From positions 22,578 through 86,577 of the forward strand of contig NZ_JAHLEB010000020.1 of assembly GCF_018861735.1 (NCBI RefSeq): DNA of 64,000 nt, given 5' to 3'. The notes under the pieces are model-generated. The model was not told the origin of the DNA. It searched no databases and was given only the letters and a program-made list of their open reading frames with translations. The translations under genes and the position numbers were made by a program. Numbering within the stretch: position 1 is the first letter of the stretch; every line of letters starts with the position of its first letter. This document shows, one piece after another, positions 8,528 through 17,785 of this stretch. The DNA is from Clostridium lacusfryxellense. GTDB taxonomy: Bacteria > Bacillota > Clostridia > Clostridiales > Clostridiaceae.

Positions 8528-9541
8528 CTAAGACTGCAATTCCCAAATATATCCACCTAATTTATTAATATATCCAATTCTTTTTCCTATTTCAACTCTA
8601 GCAATTCCATCAATAAATTCATATGCCTCAACATAAGTTGGCTCTATAACCACTTCACCTTTAATGTCTATGTAACCCCAATTTTCTCCTATTTGAGCAG
8701 CAATTAAACCATCACTCAGAATATCTACATCTTCAAATTTTGCTGGCACTACAATGTTACCACTTTTATCAATGCAACCATATTTTTCATTCTCACAAAT
8801 AGCAGCTATACCATTGTAAAATCTATCAGCCCATTGAAACTTTGGTTTAATAACGAGTTCCCCACTAATATTTATATAACCATATTTTTCTCTCATTTCA
8901 ACTGCTGCTAAGCCCTCACTGAACTCTCCACAAACATTATATCTAAGAGGTATAATTGTCTCTCCTTTAATGTTTATATATCCGTATTTTCCACTTGAGC
9001 AAACTGGAGCTATTCCTTTGTTAAATGGGTGTGCATAATCATAATTCGCATCTATTATAACTTTGCCATCTTTATCTATAAAAGCTATCTTGCCGCCTAC
9101 TTGAACTGCTGCAAGTCCTTCACTAAAGTCACTAGCATCTAAAAAATTTATCGGAATTACTTCAGCGCCTTTAGTATCTATATAACCCCACATATAACCT
9201 TTTTTAACTGCAGCTCTACCTTCCACAAAAAAATTGGCTTCTTCATACTTAGGTTCCACTATAACCTTGCCAGATAAGTCTATATAACCTTTTTTGCCTC
9301 CCAGTTTTATCGCTGCAAGTCCTTCACTAAACGACTCAACCTCATCATATTTAGGTTCTATAACAAACTCCCCATCCTTATTAATAAAGCCATACTTTTC
9401 ATCTATAGATGCTATCGCGAGTTCACCTTCGAATTCCTGTGCATAATTAAATTTGCATTCTATTACTACATGGCCTTCCTTATCAATATATCCATATCTT
9501 TTTTTAGATTTCACAGGATATAAATTCATCTCATTGTTCAT
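8528..9541 (-). CDS. WG (KWG)-repeat protein
   Basis: The whole 337-residue protein is made of about ten units of roughly 32 residues. Each carries a GYIDKEGxVVI-like core followed by a strand such as PKYDEAxxFSEGLAAV. This is the WG-repeat family, presumed to fold into beta-rich repeats for protein or surface binding. No signal peptide or membrane segment is visible, so it is probably cytoplasmic. Start at ATG after AAGGAAG. It stands alone, and its function is unknown. Confidence 0.85.
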   Translation of the reverse strand: MNNEMNLYPVKSKKRYGYIDKEGHVVIECKFNYAQEFEGELAIASIDEKYGFINKDGEFVIEPKYDEVESFSEGLAAIKLGGKKGYIDLSGKVIVEPKYEEANFFVEGRAAVKKGYMWGYIDTKGAEVIPINFLDASDFSEGLAAVQVGGKIAFIDKDGKVIIDANYDYAHPFNKGIAPVCSSGKYGYINIKGETIIPLRYNVCGEFSEGLAAVEMREKYGYINISGELVIKPKFQWADRFYNGIAAICENEKYGCIDKSGNIVVPAKFEDVDILSDGLIAAQIGENWGYIDIKGEVVIEPTYVEAYEFIDGIARVEIGKRIGYINKLGGYIWELQS

Positions 9542-9568
9542 AACTAAAACTTCCTTTCTTATATATCT

Positions 9569-10327
9569 TTATAAAACAATGCTGACAGGACAATGATCTG
9601 ATCCTACAACCTCATTTAAAATATTAGCTTCCTTTACCTTACTTAATAAGTTTTCAGTAACAAAAAAATAATCAAGTCTCCACCCTACATTTTTTTCCCT
9701 AGCCTTAAATCTGTAACTCCACCAGGAATATTTTACTTCCTCTGCATGTAGGTATCTAAAAGTATCAACGTAACCATAAGATATGAACTTATCCATCCAT
9801 GCCCTTTCTATAGGTAAAAATCCAGAATATTTTTCGTTTGCCTTTGGGTTTTTAATATCAATCTGGTTATGCGCTGTATTGTAATCTCCACAAATAACTA
9901 GTTCTTTCCCTTTCGCCCTTAATATCTCACAGTAAGAGAGTAGTTCATCATAAAATTCCATTTTATAATTTAATCTATCCTCATCCTTTTGTCCATTCGG
10001 AAAATATATACTAAAAACAAAAAAATCTTCATATTCAACTTGTAATATTCTACCTTCACTATCAAATTTCTCTATTCCAATTCCATATGTTACTGATATT
10101 GGTTTTTGCTTAGTATATACAGCTACTCCACTATAGCCTTTCTTTTGCGCACAGGAAAAATATGAGTAATAACCTTCTATATTTTTAAGCTCATCACTAA
10201 TTTGATCTTCTTGAATTTTTGTTTCTTGAATACATAAAACATCTGGCTGTTCACCAGCAACCCATTCAATAAATCCTTTGTTTTTTATAGCTCTTATACC
10301 ATTTACATTCCATGAATAAATCTTCAT
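9569..10327 (-). CDS. xth: Exodeoxyribonuclease III (AP endonuclease)
   Basis: This 252-residue enzyme of the exonuclease-endonuclease-phosphatase fold has the diagnostic segments SWNVNGIRA at the N-terminus, the metal-binding QETKI, CGDYNTAHNQID and the C-terminal SDHCPVSI. It cleaves DNA at abasic sites and removes 3'-blocking groups in base-excision repair. The length is normal and it starts at ATG after AAGGATGG. It is the upstream neighbour of the WG-repeat gene, about 27 bases away, so the two may be co-transcribed. Confidence 0.93.
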   Translation of the reverse strand: MKIYSWNVNGIRAIKNKGFIEWVAGEQPDVLCIQETKIQEDQISDELKNIEGYYSYFSCAQKKGYSGVAVYTKQKPISVTYGIGIEKFDSEGRILQVEYEDFFVFSIYFPNGQKDEDRLNYKMEFYDELLSYCEILRAKGKELVICGDYNTAHNQIDIKNPKANEKYSGFLPIERAWMDKFISYGYVDTFRYLHAEEVKYSWWSYRFKAREKNVGWRLDYFFVTENLLSKVKEANILNEVVGSDHCPVSIVL

Positions 10328-10564
10328 AAAACACCATCCTTCCTTAGCTACTATACAATTTTTCTAAATCTATAATTAGTATCTACTATGTTATGTCAAC
10401 TATGTAATTCACTAATAATATAACATCTTAATTAATTATATAAAATCTATATTATAAAATCAATGCTATTGCAATATATTTTACCCATTTTCTTTAAAAA
10501 AGTACGTTATTACTCACCCTTACACTCAAATCAGAATACTTTATAGTGAAAGGGGGCTATGCCC

Positions 10565-10840
10565 ATGAATTATAGAGAAAAATATAGTGGTAACAAAGAA
10601 GAATTTTACTTTTTTTTAAAGGATGAGGTTATAAAATTATTTAAGGATAACCTCAAAATAGAAGGTAATCTTATTACAATTCCTGATGATGAGGAGCTAG
10701 ATTTTCAAATTAAACTTGATAGCGATGGAGATTATGGTGATTTTACAATCAAAGTTAAGTGGGGAGTAAAGCCTGATCAAACAGATGATTCAGAAGAAGA
10801 TAACACAGATAAATTCAATCATGAACCATTCGAATTTTAA
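10565..10840 (+). CDS. Small acidic protein of unknown function
   Basis: About 91 residues, rich in Asp and Glu, with an acidic tail (DQTDDSEEDN). I do not recognise the family. It contains no cysteine and no membrane segment. The ATG at 10565 is favoured over the in-frame ATG at 10559 because it lies 8 bases from AGGGGG, whereas the upstream one nearly touches it. A hairpin after the stop codon separates it from the coat genes. Confidence 0.7.
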   Translation: MNYREKYSGNKEEFYFFLKDEVIKLFKDNLKIEGNLITIPDDEELDFQIKLDSDGDYGDFTIKVKWGVKPDQTDDSEEDNTDKFNHEPFEF

Positions 10841-10856
10841 TAATTTTTAGAATAAC

Positions 10857-10908
10857 ATACCCTGAGGATTAATAAGAATATAAAATTCGAATTACACTCA
10901 GGGTGTTG
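10857..10908 (+). terminator. Hairpin after the small acidic protein gene
   Basis: ACCCTGAG (10859-10866) pairs with CTCAGGGT (10897-10904) around a 30-base A/T-rich loop, followed by GTTGTTATT. It is a moderate terminator because the T run is interrupted. Confidence 0.5.
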
Positions 10909-10950
10909 TTATTACCATTATTTAAGTTCTTTACAAGGAGGCCAAGTATT

Positions 10951-11973
10951 ATGGAACCCGAAAATATAAACACAATATTATCACAATACAATATTAGTGT
11001 TATTGATATAAAACAAGAAACAGATAAGGGCAAAAAGGCTGTCTGGTGGATAAAAACTACAGATGGCGATAAAATATTAAAAAAACATTCCTGTTCATCT
11101 AAAACCCTCGAATTTATACTATCAGCTGTTGCTCACCTAAAAAAAGGGAAAGTCAACTTACCAGAAATTATTAAAACTAAAGAAAATACTAATTATATAA
11201 AAGGAGTTAACTGCTGTTATGTTTTAAGTGAGGCTATAATTGGCAATACACCAAATGAGGACAAACCTCAAGAATTAAAAATAATAGTTGATCAGTTAGC
11301 TACTTTTCATAAAGCTTCTAATAACTTTACCTTTTCAGATGATTGCAAACCAAGGATACATTTAGGACTTCAAAATATTGAATTTGAAAGCCACATGATC
11401 AAATTAGAGAATTTTTATGAAGAGGAAAAGAGTAAATCCAAACATTCACGCTTTGGAGAAATTATCATAGATGTTTTCCCATATTTTCACAAAAGGATGA
11501 TATTAGCAATAGCTGAAAACGAAAAATCCGGGTACAATAAATGGGCTCTTGAGGCTAAAAATTCAAATTGCCTATGTCATCAAGATTTTATTTCTAGTAA
11601 TTTGATACTAACCCATTCTAATAAAATCTTTGTTTTAGATATAGATTCTATTGCTATAGATCTACCTACTAGAGATTTAAGAAAATTTCTAAATAAAATA
11701 ATGAAAAAGAAAGGCCAATGGGACTTAAAATTAACATCACAAATACTCGGATGGTACAATATGACGAATCCATTAGAACATTGGAAATGGTTAGTATTAA
11801 AAGAATCATTAATTTTTCCTCATCTTTTTGTAGGTATAATGAGCAAATATTATGAGAAGCGAGATTCTACTTGGGCAGAGGATAAATATGCGCGAAGACT
11901 ACAAGAAATGATTAAAATTGAAAAGTCTATAGAACCACTATTACAAGATTTTGAAAAGATTATTCCACAATAG
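10951..11973 (+). CDS. CotS-family spore coat protein (kinase fold), copy 1
   Basis: This 340-residue protein has the aminoglycoside-phosphotransferase/choline-kinase-like fold of CotS coat proteins. The catalytic-loop segment CHQDFISSNLIL is followed by VLDIDSIAIDLPTRDLRKF. The ATG at 10951 is chosen because a strong AAGGAGG lies 9 bases before it; an open frame extending to 10903 has no such signal. In Bacillus and Clostridium, CotS proteins sit in the spore coat near glycosyltransferase CotSA. It is followed 44 bases later by a second CotS-like gene, forming a coat operon. Confidence 0.85.
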   Translation: MEPENINTILSQYNISVIDIKQETDKGKKAVWWIKTTDGDKILKKHSCSSKTLEFILSAVAHLKKGKVNLPEIIKTKENTNYIKGVNCCYVLSEAIIGNTPNEDKPQELKIIVDQLATFHKASNNFTFSDDCKPRIHLGLQNIEFESHMIKLENFYEEEKSKSKHSRFGEIIIDVFPYFHKRMILAIAENEKSGYNKWALEAKNSNCLCHQDFISSNLILTHSNKIFVLDIDSIAIDLPTRDLRKFLNKIMKKKGQWDLKLTSQILGWYNMTNPLEHWKWLVLKESLIFPHLFVGIMSKYYEKRDSTWAEDKYARRLQEMIKIEKSIEPLLQDFEKIIPQ

Positions 11974-12017
11974 ATTAGTATCTAATCTATTTATATTACA
12001 ATAGGGAGGCACTTATA

Positions 12018-13022
12018 TTGAAAAATGAATGGAACGATTTTATAGAACTTGGTAAAAATGTTCTTCTAGAATATGATATAAGACCACAAAATTTAAAACT
12101 GCTTCAAAGTAAAGGTTTGAAAACATTATGGAAAGTACTCTATAAAAATAAACTTATATGTCTTAAAAGACTAAATCAATCAATTGAGCAAGCACTTTTC
12201 TCTGTTAATGCTCAAATATATATATTTAATAATGGCGGTAACGTACCAAAGATTTATCCTAACTCTAAAGGTGGTCCTATTACCGAATATAACGGTCAAT
12301 TATTTATATTATACAGTTGGATTGAAGGACGCGATATGAATTTAGAAAATCCTAAAGATTTAACCATCGCTTTAGGTTCTCTTTCGAAGTTTCATATAGA
12401 CTCTATTGGATATGTACCTCCATCTTCTGCCATTATATCTTCAAAACTTGGAAATTGGCCAAAGCAATATGAATCTATGAAAAATAGGATGATAAAATTA
12501 AAAGAAATTTGTTTACAAACACCTAATAATATATCTTACACAACCTATACAAATAATATAGATCCAATAATTGAAATTTGTAATAAAACTATTAATTTAA
12601 TTAATAGTTCTCCTTATAGTAATTTATGTAGTATTGGTCAAAAGGAGTCATGCTTATGCCATCAAGATTTTGGTACAGGAAACGTAATGTTATCAGAAGG
12701 CACAGGCATTGTTATAGATTTAGATAGTGTTACCTATGATTTGCCCGCTAGAGATTTAAGAAAAATTATATTAAAACGAATGCATAAATTAAATGACTTT
12801 AGTATAAATAGTTTTGAAACAATCTTAAAATATTATGAAATAAATAATATTTTATCACTAGCTCAAAGAGAAGTGTTAAAAATTGATTTAATGTTCCCAC
12901 ACTTGTTCTTTGGTTTAATAAAGAATTTGCATAAAAATCTTAAACCAGTTAGTAATGACAGAATTTCTTCAATTGCTGACTTTGAGCAAAACAAATTCTC
13001 CGCTCTTGGAAAGTGGCTTTAA
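12018..13022 (+). CDS. CotS-family spore coat protein (kinase fold), copy 2
   Basis: This 334-residue relative of the preceding protein has CHQDFGTGNVML and VIDLDSVTYDLPARDLRKI in the same places. The HQD and downstream Asp keep the phosphotransferase pattern, so kinase-like chemistry on a coat sugar is possible, but CotS activity is not established. Translation starts at TTG after GGGAGG. The AAAGGAGG of the next gene begins at its stop codon. The pair differs substantially in sequence, so any duplication is old. Confidence 0.85.
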   Translation: MKNEWNDFIELGKNVLLEYDIRPQNLKLLQSKGLKTLWKVLYKNKLICLKRLNQSIEQALFSVNAQIYIFNNGGNVPKIYPNSKGGPITEYNGQLFILYSWIEGRDMNLENPKDLTIALGSLSKFHIDSIGYVPPSSAIISSKLGNWPKQYESMKNRMIKLKEICLQTPNNISYTTYTNNIDPIIEICNKTINLINSSPYSNLCSIGQKESCLCHQDFGTGNVMLSEGTGIVIDLDSVTYDLPARDLRKIILKRMHKLNDFSINSFETILKYYEINNILSLAQREVLKIDLMFPHLFFGLIKNLHKNLKPVSNDRISSIADFEQNKFSALGKWL

Positions 13023-13034
13023 AGGAGGTCCATT

Positions 13035-14171
13035 ATGAAAATAGCAATAATTTGCACAGAGAAACTTGCATTTCCGCCAGTAAATGGTGGAGCTGTTCAA
13101 ATGTATCTCGAAGGTGCCTTACCCATATTATCAAAGTTTCATGAAATAACAGTGTTTAGCATACAAGATCCTAAGCTACCAAACAGAGATTTATTAAGTG
13201 GTGTGAAATATATACGATTACCTTCAAGTACTACAGATGAGTACGTGCGTGGTGTCAAAAACTACCTTACAAATGATTTTAATTTAGTTCATGTATTTAA
13301 CAGGCCTCGTTGGGTTCCATTTCTAAGTAAAGATTTAACTTGTTCCTTTAGTTTAAGTTTGCATAATGAAATGTTTCCAGTAAAAAAAATAAGTTCTTCC
13401 ATGGCCAATGCATGTATTGATAGAGTTAGTTTTATAACAACAGTAAGTCAGTTTATTGCAAATGGGGTAAAAGAATTATATCCCTCAGCTGAAGGAAAAC
13501 TTCACCCTGTTTATTCTGCAGTAGATTGTAATATATATAACCCAATTTGGCTTGGCGATAAGGATTCACAAAGAACGGATCTACGCGCAAAATATGGACT
13601 ACAAAATTATAAAACGGTATTATATGTAGGCAGGTTAACACCTAAAAAAGGTACTCATATAGTCTTAGATGCAATGAATTCAATTATGATGTCTCACCCA
13701 AATACTGCTTTAATGATTATAGGGAGTAAGTGGTATGGTGGGAATCAACCAACTGATTATATTAGGTTATTAAAGAAATTTTCTGAGAATCTTATAGGCC
13801 CAGTCATATTTACAGGTTTCCTAAATCCTAGTGAAATTCCAAATTATTATAGTATAGGAGATATTTTCGTAAATATGTCGCAATGGAGAGAACCTTTAGC
13901 ACGAGTTCACTACGAAGCTATGGCTGCAGGACTACCTATTATAACCACTAATCGTGGAGGTAATGCAGAAGTAATGGTGGAAGGCGTAAATGGCTTTATA
14001 ATGAATGATTATGATAATCCAAGAGTTCTTGAGAAAAATATAGTTAGACTTCTAGATAATGAAGATTTAGCACTTACCATAGGCAAAAATGGAAGAAAAT
14101 TAGCTTTAGAAAAGTATAGCTTTGAAAGACTAGCTGACGATTTATTAAAGCTTTTTGATTCTGTAAAATAA
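13035..14171 (+). CDS. Glycosyltransferase family 4 (CotSA-like)
   Basis: This 378-residue GT-B enzyme has the N-terminal glycine-rich PPVNGGAVQMYL, the nucleotide-binding YVGRLTPKKGTHIVLDAM and the C-terminal REPLARVHYEAMAAGLPIITTNRGG with the E-x7-E pattern of GT4 retaining transferases. Directly following two CotS genes, it matches the CotS-CotSA arrangement of spore coat operons and probably transfers a sugar to a coat polysaccharide or protein. Start at ATG 8 bases after GGAGG. Confidence 0.88.
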   Translation: MKIAIICTEKLAFPPVNGGAVQMYLEGALPILSKFHEITVFSIQDPKLPNRDLLSGVKYIRLPSSTTDEYVRGVKNYLTNDFNLVHVFNRPRWVPFLSKDLTCSFSLSLHNEMFPVKKISSSMANACIDRVSFITTVSQFIANGVKELYPSAEGKLHPVYSAVDCNIYNPIWLGDKDSQRTDLRAKYGLQNYKTVLYVGRLTPKKGTHIVLDAMNSIMMSHPNTALMIIGSKWYGGNQPTDYIRLLKKFSENLIGPVIFTGFLNPSEIPNYYSIGDIFVNMSQWREPLARVHYEAMAAGLPIITTNRGGNAEVMVEGVNGFIMNDYDNPRVLEKNIVRLLDNEDLALTIGKNGRKLALEKYSFERLADDLLKLFDSVK

Positions 14172-14197
14172 TTTTGTTAATCACTTAGGTAAAAATC

Positions 14198-14248
14198 AAA
14201 AGTGAGTGAGTTATTTTTACACATTTAAAATCAACCACTCACTTTTTT
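14198..14248 (+). terminator. Terminator of the cotS-glycosyltransferase operon
   Basis: AAAAGTGAGTG (14198-14208) pairs with CACTCACTTTT (14236-14246), and the run of T residues extends to 14249. The 27-base loop is long but the stem is perfect and the T run is good. Confidence 0.7.
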
Positions 14249-14282
14249 TAAAATATTTTATTTAATCGGGAGGTGTATGTTC

Positions 14283-15272
14283 TTGAATACATTTTTAGTA
14301 ACTGGAGGCGCAGGTTTCATTGGTTCAAACCTTTGCGATTATTTGTTGAAAAAGAATAAGATTATCATTATTGATAACTTTAATGAATTCTACGACCCAA
14401 ATATAAAAAAAAATAATATTAATGCTATAAAAAAAACAATGAAAATCGGTAAAATCCCTTATGATAATCTAATAATAGAAGAAGGTGATTTGCGAGATAT
14501 TAACTTTCTAACTAAAGTATTTACATCTAACCATATAGATGTTGTGGTTCATCTTGCCGCTATGGCGGGCGTTCGTCCATCTATTATAGACCCGTCATTG
14601 TATAACGATGTAAATATTTCTGGAACTATAAATTTATTAGATTTATGTAATAAGTTTGACGTTAATAGATTTATCTTTGCTTCCTCTTCTTCTGTATATG
14701 GAAATAATTTTAAACTTCCCTTCGCTGAATCAGATTCAGTAGATTTCCCAATATCACCTTATGCCGCTACTAAAAAGTCCGGTGAACTTATGTGTCATGT
14801 TTATAGCCACCTTTATGGAATAAATGTTGCCTGTTTAAGATTTTTCACTGTTTATGGTCCAAGACAAAGACCAGATCTTGCTATATATAAATTTACAAAA
14901 CTCATATTTGATGGGAAAGAAATTTCTCTATATGGAGATGGTACAAGTCAGAGGGACTACACATATATAGAGGATATCGTTCAGGGAATAGCTAAGGCCA
15001 TCACCTGGGCAAGTAAAGGCAATCACAAGTATGAGGTATTTAATCTAGGAAGATCTGATACCATTACTCTTAAATATATGTTGCAAAGATTAGAATATGA
15101 AATTGGACAAAAGGCTAATATTAAGTATTTACCAATGCAACCTGGGGATGTGACTATAACTTATGCTGATATATCTAAATCTAAGGACATTCTAGGTTAT
15201 AATCCATTAACAAAATTTGATGATGGGATTTCTAAATTTATTAATTGGTTTAAAGATGTTACTTTACCCTAA
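14283..15272 (+). CDS. NAD-dependent UDP-sugar epimerase (UDP-glucuronate 4-epimerase-like)
   Basis: This 329-residue extended short-chain dehydrogenase has TGGAGFIGSNLCDYLL at the N-terminus, a catalytic Y-x3-K in SPYAATKKSGE, and FFTVYGPRQRPDLAI, typical of UDP-glucuronate 4-epimerases (CapI type). The TTG at 14283 is preferred over ATG at 14277 because GGGAGG ends only 3-4 bases before the ATG. With UDP-glucose dehydrogenase encoded just downstream on the other strand, the two could make UDP-glucuronate and UDP-galacturonate for coat or capsule sugars. Substrate choice is inferred. Confidence 0.82.
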   Translation: MNTFLVTGGAGFIGSNLCDYLLKKNKIIIIDNFNEFYDPNIKKNNINAIKKTMKIGKIPYDNLIIEEGDLRDINFLTKVFTSNHIDVVVHLAAMAGVRPSIIDPSLYNDVNISGTINLLDLCNKFDVNRFIFASSSSVYGNNFKLPFAESDSVDFPISPYAATKKSGELMCHVYSHLYGINVACLRFFTVYGPRQRPDLAIYKFTKLIFDGKEISLYGDGTSQRDYTYIEDIVQGIAKAITWASKGNHKYEVFNLGRSDTITLKYMLQRLEYEIGQKANIKYLPMQPGDVTITYADISKSKDILGYNPLTKFDDGISKFINWFKDVTLP

Positions 15273-15285
15273 TTATACAAATGAG

Positions 15286-15320
15286 AAGGCTAGTACTATT
15301 TTTTCTAAAGTACTAGCCTA
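15286..15320. terminator. Hairpin between convergent epimerase and ugd genes
   Basis: AGGCTAGTAC (15287-15296) and GTACTAGCCT (15310-15319) form a perfect 10-bp stem around a T-rich 13-base loop. Neither side has a strong T run, so it may be a weak bidirectional terminator. Confidence 0.5.
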
Positions 15321-15332
15321 TTAACTTTCTAT

Positions 15333-16640
15333 TTAGCTTTTAATATTTCCTTTTCCTATAGAATAATATGCTTTAATTTTTGCTTGTATAATCTTTTTAG
15401 TGTCCAACATATTTCTTCCATCAATTATTACAGATTCCCTCATAAGTTCTTTTACTTTAAACAAATCAATGTTTAGAAATTCACTCCATTCTGTACAAAT
15501 TATCATTGCATCAGTGCCCACTAAACATTCGTACGCATCATCACAATAAATTATATCTGGGAATATCTTTCTTATCTCCGGACTAGCCATAGGATCATAT
15601 GCTTTTACTTTAACTTTAGCTTCTAATAACTTTTCAATTATATATAAGGAAGGAGCCTCCCTAATATCATCTGTATCTGGTTTAAATGTTAAGCCAAGTA
15701 TAGCTACCATTTTACCTTCAAGCTCATTATAATGTTCACTTAATATACTTACGGGTAATACTCTTTGTTTTTCATTTACATCAACAGTACTTTTTACTAT
15801 TTTAAGTTCACAGTTATAGTTTTCGGATATTTTAACTAAAGCTTTTGTGTCCTTAGGGAAGCACGATCCACCATATCCAATGCCTGCATTTAAAAATAGC
15901 GGTGATATTCTTTTATCAAGTCCTAGTGCATAAGCTATTACATCAATGTCTGCACCAACTTTATTACAAAGATTAGCTATTTCATTAATAAACGAAATTT
16001 TCACAGACAACAATGCATTAGATGTATATTTAATTAACTCTGCTGTTTCTGGGCTTGCAAAGACCATTTTTATTTTAAATGATTCATATAAATTTTTCAT
16101 TATATCTTTTGCTTTTATTGAGTCACAACCTACAACTATTTTATCACCATTAAAAAAATCATCTATAGCTTTTCCTTCTCTTAAAAACTCTGGATTAGAA
16201 ACTACATCAAAATATTCTCGTGGTACATTATTTTCAAGTAGTTTGCGTTTTATATATTTTTGAGTACCTACTGGCACTGTACTTTTAGTAACAACTACCT
16301 TATATTTATCAATATAAGGTGAAATTAAGTCTATCACTTGTTCTACTTGACTCACATCTACATCCCAATTTTCCTTCGTTGGTGTTCCAACTGCAATAAA
16401 GATTATGTCGGAAGACTTAATTGATAGTGCTAAATCATCAGTAAACAAAACACTATCCTTAATTAAAGATTCTTTTAATAATTCATCTAATCCCTCTTCA
16501 AAAATAGTTGGCACACCATTTTTTAGCAATCTTAATTTATTTGAATCCTTCTCAACGCATATTACTTTATTTTCTTTTTTACCGAAACATAATGCAGTTA
16601 TAAGTCCTACATAACCAGCTCCAATAACGCATAAATTCAT
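15333..16640 (-). CDS. ugd: UDP-glucose 6-dehydrogenase
   Basis: This 435-residue enzyme oxidises UDP-glucose to UDP-glucuronate using two NAD+. Visible signatures are the N-terminal GAGYVGLITA, the EFLREG loop, the catalytic Cys in GIGYGGSCFPKD, and LGLTFKPDTDDIREAPS. It has full family length. It converges on the epimerase gene across a hairpin and probably supplies the acidic sugar for the spore-coat polysaccharide made by this island. Confidence 0.93.
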   Translation of the reverse strand: MNLCVIGAGYVGLITALCFGKKENKVICVEKDSNKLRLLKNGVPTIFEEGLDELLKESLIKDSVLFTDDLALSIKSSDIIFIAVGTPTKENWDVDVSQVEQVIDLISPYIDKYKVVVTKSTVPVGTQKYIKRKLLENNVPREYFDVVSNPEFLREGKAIDDFFNGDKIVVGCDSIKAKDIMKNLYESFKIKMVFASPETAELIKYTSNALLSVKISFINEIANLCNKVGADIDVIAYALGLDKRISPLFLNAGIGYGGSCFPKDTKALVKISENYNCELKIVKSTVDVNEKQRVLPVSILSEHYNELEGKMVAILGLTFKPDTDDIREAPSLYIIEKLLEAKVKVKAYDPMASPEIRKIFPDIIYCDDAYECLVGTDAMIICTEWSEFLNIDLFKVKELMRESVIIDGRNMLDTKKIIQAKIKAYYSIGKGNIKS

Positions 16641-16904
16641 ACCATCACATTCTCCTCTTTTATAGTGTCACAATTTTCATCATATACGTTTAATTGTTTT
16701 TAATAATTTTCATTAGTAAACTATAATTTCTGTTTAAATACTATTTTCCAGTATACAAATACTATATGAGGTTATTCATAAATTGGTGATAGTTCGTCCA
16801 CTTTTCTAAATAAAAAAATAAACCATAAAAGTAAAGTAGTATATTATGTTATAATTCTTATATAAAAATTTTCTTAAAAATACATTAAAATAGTGAGGTA
16901 TAAA

Positions 16905-17741
16905 ATGATCTTTAGTAAATTAGTAAAAATTTTTGAGTATATGTATCATTTACATAATAGAAATTTTAAATTATATTTTAAACCTACTCTCGCACCACTT
17001 CATGAGTCTGTTGTTACAAACTCTATACATTGGGTAGGTCATGCCACTGTAGTGATTAATCTATTTGATAAGGTGATAGTAACTGACCCAGTAACTAGTT
17101 TGCATCTTGGTCAAATGAAAAGAATAGTAAAACCATCATTAAACTTAGCATCCATTAATATTGACTACATACTTCTATCCCATGGTCATATGGATCATAT
17201 GAATTATTCTACTTTAATTAGATTAAATAAAAGTGCTTTAGTTATAACACCTAAAAATTTATACATTCCATTAAAAATTTTAGGATTTAAAAATATAATA
17301 GTTCTAAATAATGATGAAATGTATAGTGATGATTTCATAAAAATAAAATCATTAAAAGCAAACCATGATGGTAGACGTTATCCTTGGGGTGCTAAAGCTG
17401 ACAGTAACTCTTACATAATTGAAAGAAACTTTAAAAAAGTTTTTTTTGCAGGTGACACTGCTTATACTGATATTTATAAAGAATTAAATGCAGATGTTGC
17501 TCTAATGCCTGTAGGTTGCTATAAACCTGATGAATACCAGGAAATGCATTGTTCACCTGAGCAAAGTTTTAAAATGTTTAAAATGACAAAATCCAAATTA
17601 ATGATTCCAATTCATTATAAAACTTATATTTTAGCTCAAGATGAAGATGAGGTTACCATAGACACTTTAAAGAGAATAAATGACGGAAGCATAAAAATTA
17701 TTGATATTGGTCAAACTGTAAAATTAGATGATTATGAATGA
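16905..17741 (+). CDS. MBL-fold metallo-hydrolase
   Basis: About 278 residues with the metallo-beta-lactamase motif SHGHMDH near the middle, GHATVVI at the N-terminus, and later FAGDTAY and PIHYKTY, which supply the other metal ligands. The pattern is that of UlaG- or NAPE-phospholipase D-like hydrolases, so a phosphodiester or lactone substrate is possible, but none can be named. ATG 16905 is chosen because GTGAGG lies 6 bases upstream; the alternative GTG at 16893 is itself within that ribosome site. Confidence 0.82.
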   Translation: MIFSKLVKIFEYMYHLHNRNFKLYFKPTLAPLHESVVTNSIHWVGHATVVINLFDKVIVTDPVTSLHLGQMKRIVKPSLNLASINIDYILLSHGHMDHMNYSTLIRLNKSALVITPKNLYIPLKILGFKNIIVLNNDEMYSDDFIKIKSLKANHDGRRYPWGAKADSNSYIIERNFKKVFFAGDTAYTDIYKELNADVALMPVGCYKPDEYQEMHCSPEQSFKMFKMTKSKLMIPIHYKTYILAQDEDEVTIDTLKRINDGSIKIIDIGQTVKLDDYE

Positions 17742-17748
17742 AAAAATA

Positions 17749-17780
17749 GCAGGCAAAGATAAATATATATCTTTGCCTGC
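17749..17780 (-). terminator. Terminator of the SNF2 helicase gene
   Basis: A 12-bp perfect stem, GCAGGCAAAGAT with ATCTTTGCCTGC, is followed on the minus strand by TATTTTTTC. It sits 5 bases after the stop codon of the leftward SNF2 gene and also lies after the metallo-hydrolase gene on the plus strand. Confidence 0.85.
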
Positions 17781-17785
17781 TCCTA

